Of a stretch of DNA of 57,932 nucleotides, positions 43,917-52,086 are shown piece after piece. The stretch comes from Thermoguttaceae bacterium. Its GTDB lineage: Bacteria; Planctomycetota; Planctomycetia; Pirellulales; Thermoguttaceae. The notes beneath the pieces were generated by a model that saw nothing but the letters and a program-made list of their open reading frames with translations, did no database searches and was not told where the DNA came from. Position numbers and translations under genes: made by a program. Position 1 is the first letter of the stretch, and every line of letters begins with the position of its first letter. The stretch lies in NCBI GenBank assembly GCA_017937685.1, contig JAGBDD010000097.1:1-57932 (forward strand), written 5' to 3'.

Positions 43917-46208
43917 CTACAACTTGAAGTTAAAAACTTCGCGCACCAACCGCGTCAAACGTTGTAAAAGCGTTTGCGGTCGCGCTTTAATCTTCGCCTT
44001 CGCGGTCATTCCGACCTTCACGTCGAGATTCTCCGGCTCGTCCAAGTCGACGCGCACACGGAACGACGCGCTTTGCGGACGCTCTTCGCCGCCTTCGACC
44101 GTCTCCGTCGCGACCGGGCCGCCGCCCTTGGCGGAGAGTTGGAACGGCACGTTTTCCATCTTTTGGCGCTCCACGTCGTCGATTTCACGCACTTCGCTCA
44201 ACAGGGTTACGCTCGGGAACTCGTTCAACTTAATCTTCGCCGAACTCCCCGGAACGACGAAATCGATTTTCGATTGGTCGACAACGATCACCGCCTCCAA
44301 CTTCGCGGGATCGCCGACGCTGCAGATATGCGTTCCCGGTTCAAGGGTTACGTTCAAGTTGCGCGGCGAAAGGGGCGTTCCCTCCCATTGGCGCAACTCC
44401 GACGACATATCCTCGAACTTGTTCTCGCGGTCGACTCGGTAATAAGGCGACACGACGACGCCGTCGATAGGCGCGCGGAGTTCGAGCTGCAGACGCTCCG
44501 CTTGGAGTTCGGCGATCGCCTTGCGCAAGCCGTCGAGCCGGGCTCGCAACTCTTGAAGCCGCGCGACGGCCTCTTGCTCCGCGCCCAACTGTTCGCACAT
44601 CCGCATTTCCCGCTCGGTTTCGCGACGTTGGCCTTGGAGCGTCATCAACTCCGCGTCGAGCGTCGGATTTTGCAGGCGCGCTAGCAGGTCGCCCTTCTTC
44701 ACGAAGTCGCCCGGTTCGATCAGCTCGCCGTTCGCTTTGGTCGCAATTTCGGCTAAGACGCCCCCCGATTTCGGCGCCAAGACGTTCGCCGTCGACGCGT
44801 CGTTCGAACGCAACTCGATCACAGCCGGCGCGTAAATCGAATACGGGAACGGAATTAAACAAAAACCCGCGATCAACGCCAAGACGGCGGAAAGCGACAG
44901 GTAAAAGCGCGTCTTTTTCACTCGGTAAATTCTCCCCGGCGTCCAAAAAAACTTCGCGATCTTCCAAAGCGGCGCGATTAACAGCCCGTAAAGCGACATC
45001 GCGGCGATGATCTGCGCGATCACCTTCAAGCCGTAAGCGTCGAAAAAGTGATAAACGAAGAACAAAATCGACGCGGTAACGACCCAACGGTACGACACGG
45101 CGCCGATCGTGTAAAGCGCGAACCAGCCTTGATTTCGCTTCGGCAAAAACGGGTCTTCCTGCTGCTCCATTCCCAAAAACCACGACGACGCCTTTTGCGT
45201 CATAATTTTCGTCGCCTTTTGGCGCATATTCGGGATTTCGAGCAAGTCCGACAGCAGGTAGTAACCGTCGTAACGCAACAGCGGGTTCATATTGAACACG
45301 ATCGTGCTGAGCGACGAAATGAACATCACGTTCAAACACAGATAGTGCAACAGGTTTTCGTTCGTAAACCACCAAATAAAAGTGCATATCGACGCCAACG
45401 TACACTCGACGAAAACGCCGGCGACGACGATCCCCGCGCGCTTCCACTTGCTCGGAATCATCCACGAGTCCGACACGTTGCAGTACAAACACGGCGTCAA
45501 GACTAGAATCATCACGCCGAGTTCGTGGCACTCGCCGCCCCAATATTTGCACGACAAGCCGTGGCCGAACTCGTGAAGCACTTTTGTGAGACCGAGCGTA
45601 ATACTCAGCAAAATCAGGTTTTCCGGCCCGAAAAACTGCTGGAACTCCGGCAACTTCGAGCGGAAATGGTCGAACTCGATCCCGACCAGCAACAGCGCCG
45701 CCGCCATCATAACCAAACAAAGGCAAAGCGTTACGGGATGAAAACACCACCGAACGTAAGGCATTAACCGGTCGAAAAAGCGGTTCGGGTCGACGCCTTT
45801 AAAACGAATCGCCAAAATATTCGAACACTGCGCCATCACCTCCTTGCGACGGCGTTTCTTGCGCCGTTTCAGGAGTTCGTGCCCTTGATCCGGAACGCCG
45901 ACGACGATCAGACTGCATTGGTGCAACTGTCCGACGAAACTTTGAATCTCTTCCAGCGTAATCTTTTGCGGAGGAAAGCGCGCCTCGAACGCCTCTTTGA
46001 TCGCGTCGAGGCTTTTCGTTCCGTCGAGCTGTTCTAAGATGAAATATTCCTCGTCTTGGAAACGATAATATTTCAAGCCGATCGGGTCTTTGACGATCCA
46101 ATACGACCGCCCGAGATACGTCGCGCGCTTGGCTTCGAGATCGCTCCGCGCGTAAATCGACAACACCCGTTCCGCGCTCGAAACCAGACTGTCGGCCAAC
46201 GAAGCCAT
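43917..46208 (-). CDS. M50 site-2-protease-like membrane protein fused to HlyD, with PqqD-like N-terminus
   Basis: 763 residues in three parts. Residues about 30-105 resemble the PqqD-like peptide-binding fold (YWIVKDPIGLKYYRFQDEEYFILEQLDG...). Residues about 150-450 are a polytopic M50 region with the zinc motif HEFGH at 212-216 and the partner Asp in NPLLRYDGYYLLSD. From about 460 to the end is an HlyD/RND-adaptor region: a lipoyl-like half (APKSGGVLAEI...GDFVKKGDLLARLQ), a coiled coil (about 515-570), the second lipoyl half (LELRAPIDGVVVSP) and a beta-barrel. Proteins with M50 plus HlyD parts occur with peptide and bacteriocin export sets, but this cluster's substrate is unknown. It is the last of three same-strand genes. 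Confidence 0.85.
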   Translation of the reverse strand: MASLADSLVSSAERVLSIYARSDLEAKRATYLGRSYWIVKDPIGLKYYRFQDEEYFILEQLDGTKSLDAIKEAFEARFPPQKITLEEIQSFVGQLHQCSLIVVGVPDQGHELLKRRKKRRRKEVMAQCSNILAIRFKGVDPNRFFDRLMPYVRWCFHPVTLCLCLVMMAAALLLVGIEFDHFRSKLPEFQQFFGPENLILLSITLGLTKVLHEFGHGLSCKYWGGECHELGVMILVLTPCLYCNVSDSWMIPSKWKRAGIVVAGVFVECTLASICTFIWWFTNENLLHYLCLNVMFISSLSTIVFNMNPLLRYDGYYLLSDLLEIPNMRQKATKIMTQKASSWFLGMEQQEDPFLPKRNQGWFALYTIGAVSYRWVVTASILFFVYHFFDAYGLKVIAQIIAAMSLYGLLIAPLWKIAKFFWTPGRIYRVKKTRFYLSLSAVLALIAGFCLIPFPYSIYAPAVIELRSNDASTANVLAPKSGGVLAEIATKANGELIEPGDFVKKGDLLARLQNPTLDAELMTLQGQRRETEREMRMCEQLGAEQEAVARLQELRARLDGLRKAIAELQAERLQLELRAPIDGVVVSPYYRVDRENKFEDMSSELRQWEGTPLSPRNLNVTLEPGTHICSVGDPAKLEAVIVVDQSKIDFVVPGSSAKIKLNEFPSVTLLSEVREIDDVERQKMENVPFQLSAKGGGPVATETVEGGEERPQSASFRVRVDLDEPENLDVKVGMTAKAKIKARPQTLLQRLTRLVREVFNFKL

Positions 46209-46287
46209 TCGCTTTCCTCTTTACTTCTTTTCGTTTAACTCGTTAAATTTCGAGCGTCGCCGCCCAGTTTTTTTTCGTTTCGAACGC

Positions 46288-47511
46288 TCAAAGGGAACCG
46301 GTCAAGGAGCTTTCCGGAACGGACGCGGGAGCGGAAGCGGGCGCCGCCGTCGGAGCGGAAGCGTTCGCGGAAACCGCCGGTTCGTCGACGCAAATTTCGA
46401 CCGTAACCAACGCGCCGGGGTTCAGGAGCCAGTAACCCGCCGCGTTCTTTTGGTTCGCGACGTCGGCGTAAAAGTAGTAGTGCCCCGATTCGACAGTTTG
46501 TCGCACGTAAACGACTTTCCCTTCGAGTTTTTGCGGTTGTCCGCCGGGACGCTTCACCTCGACGATAACCTTTTTATCGGCGATAGTTTCCGGCGCGTAA
46601 CGGTCGGCGGGAATCGCGGCGTTGATTTGCACTTTGTCGTAACGAACGATTTTCAGGATTTCGTCCCCTTCGCGGAGCCATTCGCCTTCGTTTTTCATCA
46701 CGTCGTCGACAATTCCGTCGATCGGCGAAATCAACTTACGGTCTTCGATCGCGACGTCGGCGGCGTTAACGCGAGCCTTGGCGACCTTCACCTTTTCTTG
46801 GTTGACTTCGAGGTCGAACTTCGCCTTGTCGATCGCTTTCATCGAGCGAACGTATTCGTAATACTTTTCTTGCGTTTCTTCCGGCGAAACCGAACCGGGC
46901 ATCGTTTTGTTCAACGAGTCGGCGCGCTTGTACGACGCCTGCGCGACCTGCGCCGCCGCGACCGCGACCTCGACTTCAAGTTCTTTCGCCGCTTCCTTTT
47001 CCGCGACGAGCAGTTCTTGTTCCGCGACGATCTTTTGCTCGACCAGCTCCGCGTCCTTTTGTTTCCCGAGAACGTCGCCCTTGCGCACTTGCAGACCGCG
47101 CAGGAGCGGACGGCGCTTCGTCGTTCCGTCTTCTCCGACGACGGGCGCGCCGTTTTCGTCGAATTCGCAGAGCCCGAGTTCGACGAGAAGCCCTTGCCCG
47201 TTCGCGCTAATGAGAGCTTCGTATCCTTCGCCCTTCGGAATGACGACGGTCGCGTTCGGAACGACGACCCGCCCGTCTTTCTCAAACACGCCGGAACCGG
47301 CGCCGACGTTCGCCGCCGACGCGAAAAGTTCGGCGTTTGATTTCGGCGAAATCGTTAAAGGCTTCGTCCATTCGGTCGTCGGCGCGTTCGGATTTTCCAT
47401 CAAGGCGCGTTCCAAATCGTCGTTCGCCCAAACCGCGACGCTCGACGCCGCCGTCAACGCTAAAACAGCCGCGACGGTCAAGCGCGTTTTCCGTTCGAAT
47501 CTCGTTTTCAT
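46288..47511 (-). CDS. HlyD-family periplasmic adaptor protein
   Basis: 407 residues. The start at 47511 is preferred over a TTG 48 nt earlier because a clean signal peptide (basic start, LTVAAVLALTAASSVAVWA) begins here and GGGAG lies upstream. Residues about 60-145 form the first lipoyl/barrel-like half. Then come a long coiled coil rich in Glu/Ala/Lys (about 145-235) and the second half (ISPIDGIVDDVMKNEGEWLREGDEILKI). The C-terminus is Ala/Pro/Ser-rich (ASAPTAAPASAPASVPE). Adaptor proteins of this type link an inner-membrane transporter to an outer-membrane channel. No transporter or TolC-like gene is adjacent, only the M50-HlyD and GAF-HlyD genes, with gaps of 79 nt and 66 nt. Confidence 0.85.
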   Translation of the reverse strand: MKTRFERKTRLTVAAVLALTAASSVAVWANDDLERALMENPNAPTTEWTKPLTISPKSNAELFASAANVGAGSGVFEKDGRVVVPNATVVIPKGEGYEALISANGQGLLVELGLCEFDENGAPVVGEDGTTKRRPLLRGLQVRKGDVLGKQKDAELVEQKIVAEQELLVAEKEAAKELEVEVAVAAAQVAQASYKRADSLNKTMPGSVSPEETQEKYYEYVRSMKAIDKAKFDLEVNQEKVKVAKARVNAADVAIEDRKLISPIDGIVDDVMKNEGEWLREGDEILKIVRYDKVQINAAIPADRYAPETIADKKVIVEVKRPGGQPQKLEGKVVYVRQTVESGHYYFYADVANQKNAAGYWLLNPGALVTVEICVDEPAVSANASAPTAAPASAPASVPESSLTGSL

Positions 47512-47577
47512 TTTCGTCGTTTTCTCCCGACGTTCAGCGTTTATCTCGTTTATTGTCAACGTTTGTTTCCCGTCGTC

Positions 47578-49635
47578 TTACTCAAACCAGAAGAGAACCG
47601 TCTTTTGCAAGAACGCGACCAACTCGTTAAAGCAAACGTACCCGAGCGGGCGTTTTCCGCAGTAAACCTTGGCCGAAACGCCGGCGCCGGCGCGCGTTCC
47701 CTCCGGAAGCGACTCCGGTTCGTCGATGGTCGCCCGCATTTGAACGGTCGTTTCCTCCGTTCCGCGATTTTCGGCGCGGTCGTGTTCCTCGACGACGGTC
47801 GCGCCGTAATTTTTCGACGGGTCGACCATCATCACAAACTTCGCGCGGAGCGCCGCCTCCGGATCGTTTTCTTGCAACTTGCGGAAGTAACCGTCGATAT
47901 GCCCCATCCGCTTTTCCGGCATTTGGAGTTCGAGAATCAGGCCTTCCTCCGGTTTTGCGACTTCGAGCAAAATTTGGCCGGGCTGAACCGGTCGGCTGCG
48001 GAGTTTGTTTTCCAAATCGAACGTCATCACCGTTCCGTCGATGGGGGAACGAACGATCAAATCGTCGCGGCGAGCGTTCAAAATCTTTTGTTGGAGCAAA
48101 AGCGTTCGTTCGCGTTCGACGTATTGCGCCAACTGTCCGGCGACGCGAACGCGCTCCGCGTCTTTCGCTTGATAGCTCGCCTCTTTCAGCGCGAGAATCT
48201 GTTTGCGCGTTTCGTTAAGTTCGCCGTCCGTCTTTTGCCATTCGGCTTCCAACTCGTTGTTCGACAATCGCAAGAGTTCCTGTCCCTTCGCGACCTGTTC
48301 CCCGTGTCGGACGAGAACCGCGTCGACTTTCCCGGCTTCGCGAGCGAAAATGTTATGACGCACGAGCGGCTGGAGCGTTCCGTCGCAGTGCATATTGAAG
48401 TTCCAAGGAACCAGAATCAGCGCCAAAATCAACGCCAAGACCGCCGCCGAAATCGAAACGGTCTTCGGCAGGTTCCGCGCCGCGACCAAAACCTTCGACT
48501 TGCCGATCGTTCGCCAAAGCCAACCGAGGAAAATCGAGTTGTGTTCGAGCGAGTTCCCGATCGCGACGCGAGCGTGTTCGACGACGATCTCGACGCGCTT
48601 CATCGTATGTTCCGAAACGCGAGCGTTTTCAATCTGCTCGACGATCAGCGCGCCGAACGGCGGGTCGACGATTTTCTTGTCCCGCTCCGTTTCGTCGGCG
48701 TCGTTTTCGTCGGTTCGACGCGGAATCAACGGATAAACGGCGATAGCCTTCGTATGCGACGCGTCGACGTATTCCTCGATCGCCGTTTCGACCTGCGGCG
48801 CCAACTGCGACGAATCGCCGGTGTAAATAATCGGCTCGTTCGCCGCGACGACCGCCGTCGCCAAGTCGCCGAGCAGCTTCGCCGTTTCGGAGCGTTTGTC
48901 GACCATATCCTGACCGGAAACCGCTTCGACGCGGGCTTTGCGACCGCGGCAAATCGCGATCGAAACGCGGTCGCACTCGATCAAACGGCGGCCTTCGTTC
49001 GCGACGGTGTAAACGGTTTCCTTAAAGTCGAGCGTTTTATGAATGTTGCGCGTAAAATCTTCGAGTTGCGTCCAAAGATTTTGACGGTCGCTGAAATTTT
49101 TGAGTTGGCGATTTTTATAAAAGTCGGACGCGTAACGGGTTACCTGACGCACAAACTGCAGATACCCCTTTTGCGCGGCGGGGTTCGAGTCCGGACGCTG
49201 GAAGATTTCGACGATCCCGACGCGCTCCAATTCCGTCGCGACGACGCCGACGACGACGAGGAAATCGGTCGGGTTCCCCCCTTCGTTCGCGCCCTCGCCC
49301 CCGGAATGCGGCGGAACGATCATATCGGTTTCGGTCGAGCGCAACGCGTTGTATAGAAACGCCGAGTGCGTTTTGTTCGCCTCTTCGTTCTCGTGCAGTT
49401 TCGCTTCCTGCAAATTAACCTGGTATCCGAGCGAGAGCCGCCCGGTCTCGTCCGCCGACCAAAAAGCGCCGCCGACCGCGCCCAACGCCGTAACGACGCG
49501 CGGCAAAAACTCCGCTTGAAATTCTTCGGGCGACGCGCCGGAACGCGAAATTTCCGCAATTTCGTTGACAAGAACGCGGATTTGCCGCTTCGTTTGCTCC
49601 AACAAACTCGAATCGTAACGCTGTTCGGAACTCAT
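47578..49635 (-). CDS. GAF-domain membrane protein fused to HlyD-like adaptor
   Basis: 685 residues. The cytoplasmic N-terminal 360 residues hold two GAF-like domains (about 25-160, and about 185-360 starting LEDFTRNIHKTLDFKETVYTVANEG). Both resemble ligand- or redox-sensing modules. A single membrane helix follows at about 381-400 (SISAAVLALILALILV). The periplasmic part is HlyD-like: lipoyl half (FAREAGKVDAVLVRHGEQVAKGQELL), a coiled coil (about 450-525), the second half (IVRSPIDGTVMTFDLENK) and a beta-barrel. A sensor physically joined to an adaptor suggests cytoplasmic control of what the complex does. It is the first gene of the three-gene operon. The ATG at 49635 has only a weak upstream purine run. 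Confidence 0.83.
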   Translation of the reverse strand: MSSEQRYDSSLLEQTKRQIRVLVNEIAEISRSGASPEEFQAEFLPRVVTALGAVGGAFWSADETGRLSLGYQVNLQEAKLHENEEANKTHSAFLYNALRSTETDMIVPPHSGGEGANEGGNPTDFLVVVGVVATELERVGIVEIFQRPDSNPAAQKGYLQFVRQVTRYASDFYKNRQLKNFSDRQNLWTQLEDFTRNIHKTLDFKETVYTVANEGRRLIECDRVSIAICRGRKARVEAVSGQDMVDKRSETAKLLGDLATAVVAANEPIIYTGDSSQLAPQVETAIEEYVDASHTKAIAVYPLIPRRTDENDADETERDKKIVDPPFGALIVEQIENARVSEHTMKRVEIVVEHARVAIGNSLEHNSIFLGWLWRTIGKSKVLVAARNLPKTVSISAAVLALILALILVPWNFNMHCDGTLQPLVRHNIFAREAGKVDAVLVRHGEQVAKGQELLRLSNNELEAEWQKTDGELNETRKQILALKEASYQAKDAERVRVAGQLAQYVERERTLLLQQKILNARRDDLIVRSPIDGTVMTFDLENKLRSRPVQPGQILLEVAKPEEGLILELQMPEKRMGHIDGYFRKLQENDPEAALRAKFVMMVDPSKNYGATVVEEHDRAENRGTEETTVQMRATIDEPESLPEGTRAGAGVSAKVYCGKRPLGYVCFNELVAFLQKTVLFWFE

Positions 49636-50023
49636 TTTTCTCGCTCAAAAAAATCGGTCGGGGCCGCTAAGCCGTTGCAAAAGCGACGCTCCGGAGTTCG
49701 CGTTCGCCAAAGCGTCTTCGTCGTTATCGGCATTTCGCTCCGCCGACTCGATTGTTTTTCGGTAAATTTTTCTTAAACGCGAAACTATTGGACGCCCTAA
49801 AATCGCGCGAGTTCCCGCCTTGTTTTTAAATTGCGCGTCATTAATTATCGAGGCGCGTCTAAAAACGCCGCCTCCCCCTTGGGAAAACTCGCCGTCTCGA
49901 TATAATAAAAGAACCGGCGCCGTTCGAACGCGCGCCGTCGTTTAATTATAAGCGCTCGCCGTAAAACGCCAAGGTCGAGCCGTTTTTCCCTTTAGTTTTC
50001 TCGACGATTTTTAGGAGCGTTCG
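49636..50023. other. Divergent intergenic region between the GAF-HlyD gene and coaD
   Basis: 388 nt with no gene. It holds the coaD promoter (49879-49906). The minus-strand promoter of the GAF-HlyD operon must also lie here or just inside, but no convincing pair was found by eye. Confidence 0.5.
49879..49906 (+). promoter_or_regulatory. Promoter of coaD
   Basis: TTGGGA at 49879-49884, a 16-nt spacer and a perfect TATAAT at 49901-49906, followed by AAAAGAACCGG. The leader to the ATG at 50024 is about 110 nt. Confidence 0.6.
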
Positions 50024-50524
50024 ATGTCGTCCGATCCGCGCGTCGCCGTTTATCCCGGTTCCTTCGACCCGATCACGCTCGGGCACCTCAACGTTATCGA
50101 ACGCGCCAGCCGCCTCTTCGACCGCCTTATCGTCGCGGTCGGCGTTAACTCGCAAAAGGCGCCTTGGTTCACTCCGGAAGAGCGTTGCGAACTCATTCGC
50201 CGCTCGACCGCCGGGCTCGAGAACGTCGAAACGCGCGTTTACGAAGGTCTGACCGTGCGTTTCGCGAAGGAAGTCGGCGCTCGCGTCGTCGTGCGCGGCG
50301 TGCGCCCGATCACCGACCTCCCCGCCGAACTAACGCTGATGATGGCGAACCGCCGCCTCGAGCCGGAAGTCGAGACGCTTTTCCTCATCGCCGACGGCGA
50401 ACTCGCGCACGTTTCCAGCACGTTAATCAAAGAAATCGCGGGCGCGGGAGAAGAAGCGGCGTTGCTTCCGTTTTTACCCCCTTGCGTCGTCGACGCGGTG
50501 CGCCAAAAGTTGCGCGGCGCGTAA
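50024..50524 (+). CDS. coaD: Pantetheine-phosphate adenylyltransferase
   Basis: Makes dephospho-CoA from 4'-phosphopantetheine and ATP, the penultimate step of CoA synthesis. The 166 residues match the family in length. YPGSFDPITLGHLNVIERA at 9-27 holds the T/HxGH-type nucleotide motif. RGVRPITDLPAELTLMMANR and the C-terminal HVSSTLIKEIA loop (variant of the usual ISSTxxRE) complete it. AGGAG sits 8 nt before the ATG. It is followed by the tRNA-Cys gene on the same strand with its own promoter. Confidence 0.97.
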   Translation: MSSDPRVAVYPGSFDPITLGHLNVIERASRLFDRLIVAVGVNSQKAPWFTPEERCELIRRSTAGLENVETRVYEGLTVRFAKEVGARVVVRGVRPITDLPAELTLMMANRRLEPEVETLFLIADGELAHVSSTLIKEIAGAGEEAALLPFLPPCVVDAVRQKLRGA

Positions 50525-50610
50525 GCGCGACTCGCTAAACGGCCCCGTTTGCCCGAACGTCCCGTTTTAACGTCGCTCTTCAAAAAAAGAAAAAAATTAA
50601 AAAAAGCCCC

Positions 50611-50638
50611 TTGCGCGATTCTTTTTTTGGGGTACAAT
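50611..50638 (+). promoter_or_regulatory. Promoter of tRNA-Cys
   Basis: TTGCGC at 50611-50616, a 16-nt spacer and TACAAT at 50633-50638. The mature tRNA begins at 50657, 18 nt after the -10. Confidence 0.65.
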
Positions 50639-50656
50639 AGCGAGCGTAACAGTTAA

Positions 50657-50729
50657 GGCGTCGTAGCCAAACGGCTAAGGCAACGGATTGCAAATCCGTC
50701 ATTTACCGGTTCGAATCCGGTCGACGCCT
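50657..50729 (+). tRNA. tRNA-Cys (GCA)
   Basis: 73 nt with a full cloverleaf. The acceptor stem is GGCGTCG (50657-50663) with CGACGCC (50722-50728). The anticodon stem ACGGA/TCCGT closes the loop TTGCAAA with anticodon GCA at 50690-50692. The T-arm is ACCGG-TTCGAAT-CCGGT (50705-50721). The discriminator is T (U73), the identity base of tRNA-Cys. The 3' CCA is not encoded. Confidence 0.97.
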
Positions 50730-50738
50730 CTTAGAAGA

Positions 50739-50766
50739 GCCGACGTTTCCAAGCGTCGGCTTTTTT
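50739..50766 (+). terminator. Intrinsic terminator of tRNA-Cys
   Basis: A 7-bp stem (50739-50745 with 50754-50760) and an 8-nt loop, followed by six T residues. Confidence 0.85.
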
Positions 50767-50937
50767 CTTTCTTGCCGTTCTTTTTGCCGTCGCGTTCGCC
50801 CAACGACAAAAAAACGCGACGCGCGTTCTCGACGGCGTCGCGTTTCAAGCGGCAAGTTTCAAGTTTATTTCGCGACGCCGTTCGACAAGGCGCGCTTCTT
50901 CAAGACCTAAACGTTAGCGGATCGACCGCTCGACGCG

Positions 50938-51537
50938 TCAATAGCAACCGCAACCGCCGCCGAACGAAGAGTTCCAAGCGTTGTAGGAATTCCAACCGCT
51001 ATAGGCGCCGCAAGAGGTATAGCCGCCCCAACCGCCGTTCCAACCGTAAGTATACGGAACGCAAACGGAACGACGCCAACCGCAACCGCGGAAGCAACCG
51101 CCGCGACGAGAGCGTCCCCAACCGCACGGGTCGCAGCAGCTCGAGTAACACGGCGAATAGCAGCTCGAATAGCACGGCGAGCAGTACGAATACGAGACGC
51201 AACGAGCGCGGCGGCGACCGCAACCGCGGAAGCAGCCGGAATCGTATCCGCAACCGTAATCGCAGCAAGAGATTCCGCAACTAACCGTCGAACACGGATC
51301 GCAGCAAATCGAGTCGCAGGGGTTGCAAGAGACGGAATCGCAAGGGTTGCAACCGACCGAACCGCAAGCGGACGGCCCGCCGACGTCGGTTCCGACGTTT
51401 TCCGGAATCGCGGCGGCTTCGTAAGCGACGGCGTCCGAGGTCGTTTTATCGAGCGAGCCGTCTTGCGCCCAAGCGTTCGCGCCCAAAACCAAAGCCAAGG
51501 AAGCGGCGACCCAAGAAAACGCAAACTTCTTCAACAT
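50938..51537 (-). CDS. Secreted cysteine- and glycine-rich protein
   Basis: 199 residues; the ATG at 51537 has AAGGA 7 nt upstream. A signal peptide (FAFSWVAASLALVLGANAWA) is followed by about 35 neutral residues. The rest has 28 cysteines by my count, with Gly, Ser and Tyr. Repeats include CNPCDS twice (plus CDPCST) and a longer duplication: GCFRGCGRRRARCVSYSY and GCFRGCGWRRSVCVPYTY. The C-terminal 45 residues are Trp/Gly/Tyr/Asn-rich with few cysteines, ending GCGCY. The odd/even cysteine spacing suggests disulfide cross-linking or metal binding outside the cell. I recognise no family. A structural surface protein is one possibility. Confidence 0.8.
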   Translation of the reverse strand: MLKKFAFSWVAASLALVLGANAWAQDGSLDKTTSDAVAYEAAAIPENVGTDVGGPSACGSVGCNPCDSVSCNPCDSICCDPCSTVSCGISCCDYGCGYDSGCFRGCGRRRARCVSYSYCSPCYSSCYSPCYSSCCDPCGWGRSRRGGCFRGCGWRRSVCVPYTYGWNGGWGGYTSCGAYSGWNSYNAWNSSFGGGCGCY

Positions 51538-52086
51538 TATTCTTTCCTTTCTCAACGAGAGTTAAGCGCGCTCCGCGCCGTTTCTTATCAAAAACTCAAA
51601 CGAGCGAAGGCGAAAAAGTCCCCGACGCGCCAACCGACGCCGCGTCGAAACGGGAAAACGCGCCGACTCGACGACCGCTCGTTAACGGGAAACGGCCTGT
51701 CCGACGAGTCGAGCGCAAACGCCGAGCCGCGACGACTCGACGCCGCGAACGTTTTCGGACGTCGACAATATAACCGCAAGATAGGCGCTTTGGAGAAATA
51801 CGGCGCTTTTTTCACGTTTCAACAAAAGAAACGCTTTAAACAAAATAACGAAATTAAGCAAAAAGCGCGTTCGTTTCTTCCGTTTCCTATTCCCCGCGTC
51901 TTACCTAAATCGTCAAAACTAGACGCTTCAAAGCAAGCGCCGCCGCTTGAAAAAAAACGTTTTTACAGTATAATAAAGGGGACGCGAAAGAACGCGAACG
52001 CGGGCCCGCTCGCCTCCTCGCGCTCGGCGAAGGCCGACGACTCCGCGTCGGTTCGAGTTCAACGGAAAAAAATTCGGAATCGAAAA
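51538..52086. other. Divergent intergenic region between the Cys-rich gene and iorA
   Basis: 549 nt. The iorA frame is open upstream across this span, but the text is Arg/Lys-rich and precedes the promoter at 51947-51974, so it is not called as coding. Nothing else is visible except that promoter and A/T-rich stretches near 51840-51965. Confidence 0.55.
51947..51974 (+). promoter_or_regulatory. Promoter of the iorAB operon
   Basis: TTGAAA at 51947-51952, a 16-nt spacer and a perfect TATAAT at 51969-51974, followed by AAAGGGGACG. The leader to the ATG at 52087 is about 105 nt. Confidence 0.7.

Noticed and set aside
51463..52086. Upstream extension of iorA through the Cys-rich gene region
   Set aside because: It crosses the iorA promoter and the start of the divergent gene, and has no IorA-like sequence until 52087.
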